Source: Leptobrachium leishanense (taxonomy: Eukaryota; Chordata; Amphibia; Anura; Megophryidae). From it: a DNA stretch of 64,000 nt. The translations under genes were made by a program, and so were the position numbers. The stretch is taken from contig CM019063.1 in the NCBI GenBank assembly GCA_009667805.1, forward strand, positions 53,924,881 through 53,988,880. The letters run 5' to 3'. Positions 21,050-31,699 of the stretch are shown here, one piece after another; position 1 is the first letter of the stretch, and every line of letters starts with the position of its first letter. The notes beneath the pieces were generated by a model, which did not search any database, was not told the DNA's origin, and saw only the letters and a list, made by a program, of their open reading frames with translations.

Positions 21050-22790
21050 TCAATAAATGCTTTTGATGTTTTTCGTGCATTTTTCTTGTTCAGAGAGAAA
21101 ATATCCAGTCTGTCTTGGGCTTGAACAAGTGCACAACAAGTCTGGTTGAATATCTGAGATGGATATGCGAAGGACAGCTGAAAGGTGATCATCAGTGAGA
21201 GAGGATCTGTACCTGGATTTGTTGAGCTTCACCACTAAAAATGTTTGTTCACATATGTAGGTAGATCCAAAGAGAACTAACATCTTCTGAGCTCACCTCC
21301 TCAGGTGTTGAGAGTTCTCCTCTTTGAGAGAAGAGTAAAAATCCAGCAGTGATACTGACCTAAAGTGCTCTGTCAGTAGTGCTTCAGACTGCAGGCCAAT
21401 GAGTTTGAGCTGAACATCGCTGGGCGTATTATCCACACTGCAAGTAAAGGGAGAAGAAATCATGTGCGCTTCATTCTCAACTGTTTTGTAGTCTTGAAAT
21501 CGCCTTGAAAACTCACCATGCAGTGCTCCTAATATGGATGGGTACCTGCGTAGGTGAACAGCTGATGGCCTGGATTCCTTTAGTGCTGGCAAGTGGGTGA
21601 GAATGTTGTCCTCCATTTGGCTTGAAAGAAACTGCATTTTTCTCATGAAAACCTTCACCCAGCTGTACATTTCATGTACAAAAAGGCCCTTGCATTGCAG
21701 TGTGGTATTTAGTTCATTCAATTGTCAACAGCAAATCTAGCATCCAGTCTGCATCTGAGAGCTCTGGGATGACATTCTCTTTCTTCTCACAGAACTCTTG
21801 AATCTCTGCTCTCAAATCCCATAATCTTTTAAGCACTTTGCCCAGGCTGAGTCATCTGACAGCAGTGTGGTGGCTAGGGACGGGCTGCCGGTTCGAATCA
21901 TTTCGAAGTTCGATTCGAACATCGGCAGTTTGAAAGTTCGCGAACTTTGAACTTTTCGGCCGTTCGAAAAAAGTTCGACCAAAGAAAATATATATTTTTT
22001 AAAAAAATGCTTCAAAAATCCTAAAAAATCTAAATATAAAGACACTCTTACCTGCAGAATATTATAAGCAATGGTTTGCTAGATATTGAATTAAAACGGG
22101 AATATTTTTAACATTGAAGCCTATGGGGTAAAACATTTCCCACACCTTTAACATTGAAGCCTATGGGATTCAACATTTCCCACACCTTTAACATTGAAGC
22201 TTATGGGATTCAACATTTCCCACACCTTTTTTAACATTTGAAATGAACTATCGAATGGATATCGACTATCGAATTCGAATGGATATTGAATGGATATCGA
22301 CTAACTATCGAATTTGAAATGAACTATCAAATGGATATCCATTTGAAGTTAATTTTAAATTCGATAGTTAGTCGATATCCATTCGATAGTTCATTTCGAA
22401 TTCAATAGTTAGTCGATATCCAAATCTGTGCATTTCTTTTAAAAAAACATTGTTTTTTTATTTTATTTGTCTTTCATTGTCTCCTGTCCCCCAGGGCAGT
22501 ACCCTGAGCCACATACACCTTTTATGACCAATATCTTATATATCCCCTTTTGGAGGGCACTTTAATTTTCAAACTTTTGAGCCCCATAGACTTGCATTGT
22601 AATCGAATTGTGTTCGATATTCAAATTCGTACTTTTTCGGATGTTCGAGTTCGAATTTGAACTGAACACAGGGGTGTTCGGCCCATCACTAATGGTGGCC
22701 TCTGTCACGATGTTCAGCCTCATGCTCCTCCAAAAGTGCAACAAACTGTCTGTGATTCAATGCTCTTGCTCTTATGAAGTTAACTATTTG
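21050..22790 (-). pseudogene. hAT transposase pseudogene, GTF2IRD2/ZBED-like C-terminal half
   Basis: Minus-strand peptides match the C-terminal part of hAT (Charlie-type) transposases related to vertebrate GTF2IRD2 and ZBED proteins. Read 5' to 3': a stretch with HHTAVR and WDLRAEIQEF (about 21760-21870), then MNELNTTLQCKGLFVHEMYS (from 21721), GEFSRRFQDYK, and finally LFGSTYICEQTFLVVKLNKS with SSLTDDHLSAVLR (from 21283), which is the hATC dimerisation region. In-frame stops separate these blocks (near 21722 and 21290). The family A MITE 21875-22691 splits the upstream part; reading resumes with QFVALLEEHEAEH at about 22770-22700. The DNA-binding N-terminus and first catalytic aspartate are absent. 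It is dead as a transposase. Whether a host gene was derived from this copy cannot be seen here. Confidence 0.8.
21875..22691. mobile_element. hAT MITE, family A, inside the transposase pseudogene
   Basis: The ends are TAGGGACGGGCTGCCGG and, inverted, TAGTGATGGGCCGAAC. The flanks GTGGTGGC (21867-21874) and ATGGTGGC (22692-22699) match at 7 of 8. The interior has repeated AACTATCGAAT...ATCGAC phrasing (22240-22420), arranged as a foldback. Confidence 0.88.
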
Positions 22791-22815
22791 AGTTAGAAAA
22801 TCAATAACATGCTTA

Positions 22816-22944
22816 GGGCCATATTACATACTTGGTGCTAACTTAACCAGAGCTGTTGTAAACGTAAAACCTCCATAGGCTATAATGGCTCTGGGAAGTT
22901 TACAACAGCTCTGGTTAAGTTAGCACCAACTATGTAATATGGTT
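22816..22944. mobile_element. 129-bp hairpin MITE (GGGCYATATTACA ends)
   Basis: Nearly the whole unit is one inverted repeat around CTTAACCAGAGCTGTTGTAA and TTACAACAGCTCTGGTTAAG, with ends GGGCCATATTACATA and TATGTAATATGG. A sister copy is at 58945-59073. No clear TSD. Confidence 0.8.
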
Positions 22945-22954
22945 TTATTACAAG

Positions 22955-23590
22955 GCCAAATATTGTGCCTTTGGTGCCAGGCCAGCAAGTGCCATCATAC
23001 AGTAACCCCTCTGTGGTATTGTGGAAGAGTGCAGGTGTGGACCATGCAGTCCTATATTAAAAAGAGATGAATCTGGTAAAGGCGTTAGTGCAGCCAAATA
23101 TTGTGCCTTTGGTGCCAGGCCAGCAAGAGCCATCATACAGTAGTAACCCCTCTGTGGTATTGTGGAAGAGTGCAGGGGTGGACCATGCGGTCCTATATTA
23201 AAAGATATGAATCTCGTAAAGACGTCAGTGCAGCCAAATATTGTGCCTTTGGTGCCAGGCCAGCAAGTGCCATCGTACAGTAACGCCTCTGTGGTATTGT
23301 GGAAGAGTGCAGGGGTGGACCATGCAGTCCTATATTAAAAAGATATGAATCTGGTAAAGGCGTTAGTGCAGCCAAATATTGTGCCTTTGGTGCCAGGCCA
23401 GCAAGAGCCATCATACAGTAGTAACCCCTCTGTGGTATTATGGAAGAGTGCAGGGGTGGACCATGCGGTCCTATATTAAAAGATATGAATCTCGTAAAGA
23501 CGTCAGTGCAGCCAAATATTGTGCCTTTGGTGCCAGGCCAGAAAGTGCCATCATACAGTAACCCCTTTGTGGTATTGTGTAGGAGTTCAG
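22955..23590. repeat. Dimeric 138/140-bp tandem repeat (4.6 units)
   Basis: Units start at 22955, 23093, 23233, 23371 and 23511. Odd and even units differ consistently (GGCGTTAGTG or GACGTCAGTG; an extra GTA after TACAGTA in alternate units), so the array is built of a 278-bp dimer. It lies just 3' of the transposase stop codon. The last unit runs into unique 3' sequence of the hAT element. Confidence 0.9.
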
Positions 23591-23627
23591 TGGTGGAGGT
23601 TTTGTGAATGCAGAAGAAATCCCTGAT

Positions 23628-26600
23628 CTATTCCGTTACGTCAGAATCAGGGGATTGATAGCTGCTGATCCAGGACTGATTAATTTTTATAAATGTCAGC
23701 CGGTCTACAGAGTCAGTGGACAGACGCACTCTTTTGTCTGTGACAAAACCTCTAGCGGCACTGAACGTCCTTTCAGAAAGCATGCTGGATGAAGGGCAAC
23801 CTAGTAGCTGCATAGCATATTGGCTAAATTCTGGCCAGTGATCCAATCTCAACACCCAGTAAGCCAGTGGATCATCTGCTGTAAAGGTATCCAGGTCTTC
23901 CCTTTCCCCTAGGTAGTCCTGCACCATATGGTGAAGACGCTGGCAATGGGTGCCTACAATTGACGTCCCTGGGCGTCGTGGACTAAAAAAAATTAAAAAT
24001 GCATCAGTCAAGTGGCCCCGGCCTTCACCACTATTCCTCTGATCATCCGCAGCCTCAGAAGCACCTGTGTCATCACTTGGTAACCTACCAGTGCCTGGAA
24101 AGGTGTTACATAAGTGTCGCTTTAGAGCGTCCTTAAGTTTTTTCATCCTGTGCTCCCTCTGTGCGGGCAGGATGAGCTCTGCAACTTTACCCTTGTATTG
24201 TGGATCAAGAAGGGTTGCCAACCAGTAATGATCCCTCTCCTTGATAGCACGAATCCTGGGGTCCTTTATCAGGCTTTGCAGGATAAGGGAGCCCATGCAG
24301 CATAGATTGGAGGTGGCATTAGCTTCCGAGTCTTCCTGGTCAATGAGAAGGATGACCCCATCGTGCACTTCCTCCTCCCAGCCACGTACTAGTCCTTGTG
24401 TTTCTGGGCACACAAAACCCTCCCTTGAGGAATCCCCACCTTCAATGCCCCCACTACTTAAATATTCCTCCTCCTTCTCCTCATCCTCCTCCTGTCTGAT
24501 CTGAGGAGGACCCGCTGGAATGCTGTCTGTGGAAAGACTGGGGCCTTCAGAGCTAGGGAAGGCCTCCTCTTCCTCCCACTGCTCTGCCTCTAGAGCCACA
24601 TCTATAATTCCCCGCAGAGTGTGCTCCAGCAGGAACACTAAAGGAATTGTGTCACTGATGCATGCACTGTCCCTGCTCACCATCCTCGTTGCCTCCTCAA
24701 ATGGTGACAGTACAGTGCATGTATCCTTGATCATCATCATCCACTGCGGGGGGGAAACAAGTTGACCTGAACCTGTCCTTGTGCCATACATACACAGTTA
24801 CTCGTGATGGCTTATGCTGCTTGTGCAGATGCTGCAGCATTGCTAATGTCGAGTTCCACCTGGTGGGCATGTCACAGATCAGACGGTTTGTGGGAAGGTG
24901 GAATTCTCTTTGAATTTCTGCCAGGCGAACACTTGCTGGGAATGACCGTCTGAAGTGGCTGCAGACTTTTCTGGCCTGGCTGAGAAACTCTTCCAGCCCT
25001 GGGTACCTGGTTAGGAAACGCTGTACCACCAGATTTAGGACGTGTGCTAGGCATGGTACATGCGTCAACTTACCCTGGTGTAGGGAAGAGAGAAGGTTGC
25101 TGCCATTATCACAGATGACCATTCCCAGCTGAAGCTGGCATGATGTTAACCATCTCTGCACCTGCCCCTGCAGAGCTGACAGAATTTCTGGCCCGGTGTG
25201 GCTCCTGTCTCCTAAACAAACCAGCTCAAGCACAGTATGGCATCTTTTTGCTTGAGCCATTGCGTAGCCCCTGCCATGCGTCGGTTTAACTACCACGTCG
25301 CCAGAGACAAAGGAGGAGGAGGAAGAGGTGGTGGAGCAGAGAGACCTCATACAAGCAGCTTTCTGGAGGCGTGGTGGATGAACAAGCTCCAGCACAGAGC
25401 CCCGTCCTGGATCCCTCCCAGCTGCAAGCAGAGTTACCCAGTGTGCCGTGAAGGAAATGAAATGGCCCTGTCCATTCTTGCTGGACCACGTGTCTAAAGT
25501 CATGTGCACCTTGCTGCTGACTGCCTTTCCCAATGACTCCATAACATTGTATTCCACGTGCTGGTATAGTGCTGGAATGGCCTTCTGTGAATAGAAATGG
25601 CGTTTTGGAACCTGCCACTGTAGTACAGCACATTCAGCAAATTCACGGAAGGAGGCAGAGTCCTCCAGCTGGAAAGGCAGCTGCTGTAATGCGAGTAATT
25701 TTGCCAAGCTGGCATTTAGACGCTGTGCAAGGGGATGGCTGGAACTATATTTTTTCTTATGCTGCAGCAGCTGGGGCAACGTAATCTGACTGCGTAAATC
25801 TTCAACTGATGGGATGCTATCACATTCTGAGGAAGGACCTGGTACACCCATTACTGTAGCATCATCCCTGTCAGTGGAGGTTGTATGCAATGACATGGCA
25901 GGACATATAGTGGGGGTAGAGACAGATGAGGAGGACCTATGCAAAGTGTTGTGCCAACGGGATTCGTGGCAGGTGGTCATATGTTACCTCAAGCACATGG
26001 TACCCAAGCGTGGGATGTCTTTCCCACGCTTGATCCTCATCTGATATAGATTACAAATAGCAATGGTGCGGTCTGCTGCACATTTCTTAAAGAACTCCCA
26101 CACAGCAGACTTCCTGTACATGTGCTTTGAGACAACAGTGCTCTGCACCTGAGCAGCTGTGACTTCTGATGCCTTGGACTGGCTACGGTTGGTCATAGAG
26201 GATGTTCTGCCTCATTTTTGTTGTACCTCCTCCTCCTCCCTTGACTCCTCTGTTCGATCAGGCACCCAGGTGGAGTCATTGACCTCACCATCATCATCAC
26301 CCCCTATCTCCTCATCACTGGAGCCAACTTGGCAGATTTCTGCAGCTGCTGGGGTAACATTAGTGCCAGTTATTTGTGTGTCACTGGCACCCCCTTCCTC
26401 TAGGTTGATTATACTCCCTTCCTCAACCTCAGAGTTTGAATCAGAGCACTGTAGTTGCTTTGCATCCTCAAGCAGCATGACACTCCTCCGTGTATGATAG
26501 TGAGGCTACGGCAGGAGTAGCTGTGTTACATGGAGGCTGAATTAGATGTTTTGGTAGCTGAGGTGGACTGTAAACCACTACAAGCCTGGTTGGCAGAGGA

Positions 26601-26805
26601 CTCGGAGGATGAGGATGGCCTGGTTAGCCAATCCTGCAAATCCTCTGTATGTTGCTGCTGCTTAAGACGGCCAGCACCAGTTAGAAAGGACAAGCGTGCC
26701 CTGCAGAGGATGCATAACGTCCACGACAACCAGAGGCACAGAGGCTGCTTGCCCTCTTATCTGTGTCTGGGAGCGTCTGCCTGTCCTTTTTGGTCTTTCT
26801 GACAT
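23628..26805 (-). pseudogene. hAT transposase pseudogene (BED finger plus DDE/hATC)
   Basis: The reading probably starts at ATG 26805 (MSERPKRTGRRSQ). Acidic and Ser-rich leader blocks follow (frames 26526-26729 and 26212-26478), then a BED finger (26160-25960: SAVWEFFKK, CNLY, RIKRG, H-x4-H) whose second cysteine is tyrosine. The core frame 25980-24697 has the first Asp in HMTLDTWSS (residue 163), the second in VICDNGSN (291) and CLAH (310-313). The last frame, 24791-23628, has LSPFEEATR, the usual glutamate region, and the hATC block (SERTFSAARGF, LSTDSVDRLTFIKIN). Lesions: in-frame stops at 26212-26214 and 25984-25986, frame changes in the leader, and a +/-1 shift at a run of seven G (24746-24752) joining the last two frames. 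The total, about 1,050 codons, is longer than most hAT transposases because of the leader. It is inactive as it stands; the lesions are few, so inactivation may be recent. Confidence 0.88.
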
Positions 26806-26919
26806 GGTGAGTGATATATAGATTAAACATATACAGAACTCTGATTCAACTCTGTTATAAAAATTGGAGATATGCAGAACTCTGTGTTATCTAGATTAAA
26901 GATTTCCAGAACTCTGGTA

Positions 26920-27375
26920 TAACTCAGTGAGACACCCTGATGGGTGGCAGTGACAAGACACAAATTACAATTCCCAGGAACCTCCTATAAATCAGTGATA
27001 CCCCCTGATGGGTGGCAGTGACAAGACACAAATTACAATTCCCAGGAACCTCCTATAAATCAGTGAGACCCCCTGATAGGTGGCAATGACAAGACACGGA
27101 TTACAATTCCCAGATATCTTCTAGAAGTGAGACCCCCAATAGCTGCTGGCACTGACAAAACACAGATTACAACAATTCCCAGATATCTGATAGAAGTGAG
27201 ACCCCCAATAGCTGCTGGCACTGACAAGACACAGATTACAACAATTCACAGATATCTGCTAGAAGTGAGACCCCACCAATAGCTGCTTTCACTGAGAAGA
27301 CACAGATTACAACAATTCCCAGATATCTGCTAGAAGTGAGACCCTCCCATTAGCTGCTGGCACTGAGAAGACACA
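26920..27375. repeat. 67-bp tandem repeat (about 7 units), 5' side of the hAT gene
   Basis: Units contain AGTGAGACCCCC, GGCANTGACAAGACACA and ATTACAATTCCCAG. The first three are near-identical variants; the last four carry an AACAATTCCCAGATATCT form. It lies between the TATA box and the first ATG, so it would be 5' leader in the transcript. Confidence 0.85.
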
Positions 27376-27427
27376 CTAACAAAACAATCTCCTCTCAAAA
27401 AACACGTGCTGGGGCTGCAAGGGACGC

Positions 27428-27435
27428 CTTATATA
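27428..27435 (-). promoter_or_regulatory. TATA box of the hAT transposase gene
   Basis: The minus strand reads CACTATATAAGG. It lies about 300 bp inside the element terminus and about 620 bp upstream of the candidate ATG at 26805, a plausible core promoter. A 36-base palindrome (27520-27556, TTGCACCTG...CAGGTGCAA) lies just upstream. Confidence 0.55.
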
Positions 27436-27889
27436 GTGTGCTGCGGGACTTATCTCTGTGAGCCCATGATTGGGCAAAATTTGCCCATCAGGACTCTGAG
27501 CCGTGATTGGCATAGTCTTGCACCTGTCTTTCACCTGACCTGTGGTCAGGTGCAAGACTGTAGTCAATTACAAGCTTCAGGCCAGTGGAAAAGTGCATTG
27601 TGGTCCATTGTAGTGCATTGTGGGCGAACATATGGCGAACACGTGGAAATGTTCGGAGTTCGACGAACAGCCGAACAGGCGATGTTCGAATCGGACACCG
27701 AACAGATCAAACACCGAACAGCTCATCCCTACCATCACTATGACCTGGTGCTTGTGTACCTTGTATGCGAAAAGTAAGCAATTTGCATATGTTCATACAA
27801 AAGTAATATACACTACGCAAATTGTTACGAAAAAAGGAAAGGGGCAGGGGTTGACTTTTTTTTTTACATAATATTTCTTTCCAGGAAAA

Positions 27890-27981
27890 AAAAATATTTT
27901 ATTTTATCCGATAAATCGATTAGTCGAAAAAATAATCATCCAACTAATCGATTATGCAAATAATCGTTAGTTGCAGCCCTG
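27890..27981. mobile_element. Terminal fragment of another hAT (AGGGCTGCAACTAACGAT end)
   Basis: The inverse of 27950-27981 reads AGGGCTGCAACTAACGATTA, followed by AATCGATTAGTTG and GACTAATCGATTTATC repeats. This is the known terminus type of a widespread vertebrate hAT family. The other end is not found nearby. Confidence 0.7.
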
Positions 27982-27984
27982 GAA

Positions 27985-28389
27985 TCCAGGCACTCCAACA
28001 ATGGTGCACGTGCCGCTTATATTGTATGAACATCAGAAGCCGTGGCAGCGTTTTGACCATTAATGGCTCGAGATGGCCAATCTTGGCTGACATTTTGCCT
28101 CTGCCACCAATGCTCATTGCATAAAAGCTGCTTTCATGCTTCTATCAGAGTGGCTACATGTCACGGAGCAGATATCGGGCTCGCCTCAGAGAGCCAAAAG
28201 GAACTGACTCTGCTCCAATTTTAAAGACCTTTTTTCTTTTCTTTTGGTTTTACGTTTAAATACTGTATGGACAATCTCTGTATGTTATTACTCATGTGAT
28301 TTTATGACGTGTGGTGTATTTAATATGTATCCTCTATTGTGTGAGTGTAGATTCAGATGTAGAAAACTGTATGTATGTGATTTGCTCCA
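27985..28389. other. No feature recognised
   Basis: Apparently unique DNA between the hAT fragment and the LTR-like block; TGTCACGG at 28158 could be the outer edge of that LTR, but nothing confirms it. Confidence 0.35.
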
Positions 28390-28700
28390 GTCTCCATTTT
28401 GTCCAGCCCAGCATGGGTCCCAAGGACAAAGGACCGCATGGCCCCAAGATGGAGGATACAGCAAAACAGCTGATTGGAGGCTTTTTCCAAGACCTCATCT
28501 GCCTATCCCCTGGACAATGGGGGAGCCTGAAAGGGACCTGATAGGGAACAGGAGGCTGGAAAAGGGGCCAATCAGTGCTGGTTGTGTGGGTGGGGGAGTT
28601 GGTAATCTGTGTGTGTGAAGTTGTATAAATGACCCTGTTGAAACCCCTAAATAAAGCAATTCACTGTTTTAAGACATACAGCTCGTCTGGTGTTTTATTT
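28390..28700 (+). other. Possible solo-LTR promoter block
   Basis: CCAAT at 28568-28572, TATAAA at 28624-28629 and AATAAA at 28650-28655 sit in an LTR-like order and spacing on the plus strand. TG...CA edges and a target duplication were not found, so this stays tentative. Confidence 0.35.
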
Positions 28701-30320
28701 AGAAACATAGAAACATAGAAAAATGTCGGCAGATAAGAACCTTTCGGCCCATCTAGTCTGCCCAATTACATGGATACTTTACCTGGATTTATCTTTTGTT
28801 TAGGATAGCCTTATGCCTATCCCATGCCTGCTTAAATTCAATTACTGTTTTGGCCTCTACCACTTCTACTGGAAGGCTGTTCCATGTATCCACCACCCTC
28901 TCAGTAAAATAATGCTTCCTGATTATTATTATTATTATTCTTTATTTATAAAGCGCCAGCATATTCCGCAGCGCTGTACAATAGGCACAGTATAGACAGG
29001 GTTACAATACATTGAACAACATTTGACAAACAGTACAGGAGGAGATGAGGGCCCTATTCCCGTAGGAACTCACAATCTAGGAGGGTTGGGGTTGGAAACA
29101 GGAGGAGAGGACTGTAAGGTGAGAGTGATTGATGGATGCGTCAGTGAGTTGGGTGGTAGGCTTCCCTAAATAGGAATGTTTTAAGGGAGCGTTTGAAGGA
29201 AGAGAAGTTAGGGGAAAGTCTGACAGTACGAGGGAGAGCGTTCCAGAGAGTGGGGGCTGCACGTGAGAAATCCTGCAGTCTATCATGGGAAGAGGTGATG
29301 CGGGGAGAAGCTAGGCGCAGGTCACTGTTTGACCTTAGGGAGCGGGCTGGGGTGTATTTGGTGATTAGTGAGGACAGGTAGTGGGGCGCTGAGTTAGTGA
29401 GGGTTTTGTAGGTAAGGATAAGGATTTTGAACTTAATTCTGCGGTGGATGGGGAGCCAGTGAAGGGACTCGCAGAAGGGAGCGGCAGAGACAGAGCGGCG
29501 GGTGAGGTGAATTAGCCTGGCAGAGGCGTTCAGGATGGATTGTAGGGGGGAGAGGCGGGACAGAGGGAGGCCAGATAAGAGATTATTGCAATAGTCGAGT
29601 CGGGAGGTTTACTTTTAAACCTTTGCCCCTCTAATCTAAGACTATGTCCTCTTGTTTTGCTATTTTGTTTCCTTTTAAATATACTCCCTTCCTCTACCTT
29701 GTGGATTCCCTTTACGTATTTAAATGTTTCTATCATATCTCCTCTGTCTCGTCTTTTTTCCAAGCTGTACATGTTAAGATCATTAAGCCTTTCCTGGTAA
29801 CTTTTCTCCTTCAAGCCGTACACCATTTTAGTAGCCCTTCTCTGAACTCTCTCTAAGATGTCTATATCCTTCTGGAGATACGGTCTCCAGTACTGCACAC
29901 AGTACTCCAAGTGAGGTCTCACCAGTGCTCTGTACAGTGGCATGAGCACTTCCCTTTTCCTACTGCTAATACCTCTCCCTACTTCAACCAAGCATTCTGC
30001 CAGCATTTCCTGCTGCTCTATTACATTGACTACTTACCCTTAGATCCTCTGAAATAATGACCCCTAAATCCCTTTCCTCAGATGTTGAGGTTAGGACTGT
30101 ATCAAATATTCTATATTCAGCCCTTGGGTTTTTACGTCCCAGGTGCATTATCTTGCACTTATCCACATTAAAACTCAATTGCCACAGCTCCCACCATTTT
30201 TTTAGTTTACCTAAATCATTTGTCATTTGGCTGATCCCTCCAGGAACGTCAACCCTGTTGCTAATTTTTGTGTCATCAGCAAAAAGACATACTTTTCCAT
30301 TAATACCTTCAGAGCAAATT
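28690..30320 (-). pseudogene. LINE reverse transcriptase pseudogene (CR1/L2-related)
   Basis: The minus strand encodes the C-terminal half of a non-LTR reverse transcriptase. From about 30300 it reads LFADDTK (the catalytic FADD intact), then MTNDLGKLKKWWELWQLSFN, CKIMHLG and ERDLGVIIS (to 29984), a frame change, then RALVRPHLEYCVQYWRP, DILERVQRRATKMVYGLKEK and RRDRGDMIETFKYV, ending in GHSLRLEGQRFKSK. After the nested L2 insertion (28923-29610) it resumes with RKHYFTERVVDTWN and EFKQAWDRHKA and a stop, followed by a tail of ATAGAAAC repeats (28700-28720). The 5' end (endonuclease and palm start) is missing, as usual for target-primed insertion. The frameshift and the nested LINE make it inactive. 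The exact clade is uncertain. Confidence 0.85.
28923..29610 (-). pseudogene. L2-like LINE 3' end nested in the LINE above
   Basis: The left edge is an (ATT)n tail next to CTTTATTTATAAAGCGCC (3' UTR, minus strand). Further in, the minus strand reads, in one frame, SRLDYCNNLLSGLP, SLHWLPIHRRIKFKILILTY, RAAPTLWNALPRTVR and FKRSLKTYLF, the C-terminal reverse-transcriptase block of L2-type LINEs. The frame is nearly open here. It is 5'-truncated at the YCN region. The same family appears, more damaged, at 46030 and 55340. Confidence 0.82.
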
Positions 30321-30329
30321 TCAGAGATA

Positions 30330-30627
30330 TTTCAGAGCAAATCACATTCACCACGGAAGACACTCAGCGGTCTTCTGAAACGCTACCTAACCCAGAAGAG
30401 GAACATCAAATCGACCCCAGATACTGGGGTCCCTAACAACTTACAGCGGTCCCTAACAACACCAAAGCCATTCCCAACACCCAGGACCAGCGGATCAGGC
30501 TGCTCAGGACGCCGAGTGCCGAGCCACTCGGTAGTCGGGCTGATCCACAGCAGGGGCATCTGGAGAGCAGGACAGATGACGGACGACCATCCCATCACAC
30601 TACATTCCCATTTTTTCTGATAGGAAC
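30330..30627. other. Unassigned sequence between LINE and hAT MITE
   Basis: About 300 bp with CACC and ACTGAGTG-like phrases. Overlapping frames on both strands carry no domain that I know. It may be host DNA into which the LINE and the MITE at 30628 inserted. Confidence 0.35.
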
Positions 30628-31691
30628 TAGAGATGTGCACTGGTGAAAATTTTGTTCTGTTTTGGGTTTTTTTCCAGGAGTTTTTTTTCATTTCGGGTCG
30701 TTTCGGTCTGTGTTCGTTTTGATTCGGGGATTCGATTCGGGGATCCGATATCGATTCGAAATTTTGGATCGATTCGAAATTTCGGATTGATTAGGCGATT
30801 CGGGTCATTTTGGCGTTTGGATCATTTCAGTAATTCGGTTCAGTTTGTTTTTTCGTTTTTTAATGAGTTATTCGTTTTTTTTATTGCTTATTTAAGAATG
30901 GGAAGTAGATTTACTACCAATAGAATGAAAGTTATTTTACTTATTTATTCTTTTAAGATTTTTTAATCATTTTTTGGGTGAAATTTTAGGTTTTTTAAAG
31001 AAACAAGACTTTTTAACCCATAGGTTTCAATGCAGCATATGAATCCGCACACTGCCGGGCAGCACCTCTACAGTTTAATAATACAGAATATGAATCCACA
31101 CACTGCCGGGCAGCACCTCTGCAGTATAATAATACAGAATATGAATCCGCACACTGCCGGGCAGGACCTCTACAGTATTATTAATGCAGCATATGAATCC
31201 GCACACTGCCGGGCAGGACCTCTACAGTATTATTAATGCAGCATATGAATCCACACACTGCCAGGCAGCACCTCTACAGTATAATAATACAGAATATGAA
31301 TCCACACACTGCCGGGCAGGACCTCTACAGTATGATTAATGCAGCGTATGAATCCGCACACTGCCGGGCAGGACCTCTACAGCATGATTAATGCAGCGTA
31401 TGAATCCACACACTGACGGGCAGCACCTCTACAGTATAATAATGCAGCATAAAACAAAAAACAACTCAACCCGAATGACCCGAAATGATCCGAATCACCG
31501 AAATGATCCAAACGCTGAAATGACTCTAATCACCGAATTGACCCGATTTATCAAATCGACCCGAAATTTCGAATCGATCCGAAGTATCGAATCGAATGAC
31601 TTGAAATTTCAAATCGGATGCCCTCGGAAGCACGAAAATGGTAAATTTCGTCCGTGAATCGATTTAGTACAAAACGAATTGCACATCCTTA
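30628..31691. mobile_element. hAT MITE, family B, perfect 8-bp TSD, with a minisatellite
   Basis: The ends are TAGAGATGTGCAC and, inverted, TAAGGATGTGC. ATAGGAAC flanks both sides (30620-30627 and 31692-31699). Both arms are rich in ATTCG/CGAAT (GATTCGGGTC, GACCCGAAATTTCGAATCG). The centre is a 51-52-bp minisatellite. Confidence 0.92.
31022..31445. repeat. 51-52-bp minisatellite inside the family B MITE (8 copies)
   Basis: Units start at 31039, 31090, 31141 and 31193 and so on, each with ATGAATCCRCACACTGCCGG and CACCTCTACAGTAT. It is absent from the other family B copies. Confidence 0.9.
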
Positions 31692-31699
31692 ATAGGAAC

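Larger units (their letters stand above)
22955..27731 (-). mobile_element. Transposase-bearing hAT element, one terminus preserved
   Basis: The right edge has the family A terminus (...ACAGCTCATCCCTA at 27718-27731) preceded by dense TTCG/CGAAC motifs. Reading inward on the minus strand come a TATA box, a 67-bp tandem array, the transposase pseudogene and the 138/140-bp array. The left terminal repeat is missing. The shared terminus makes it the likely source family of the family A MITEs; that link is inference from the ends. Confidence 0.75.
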
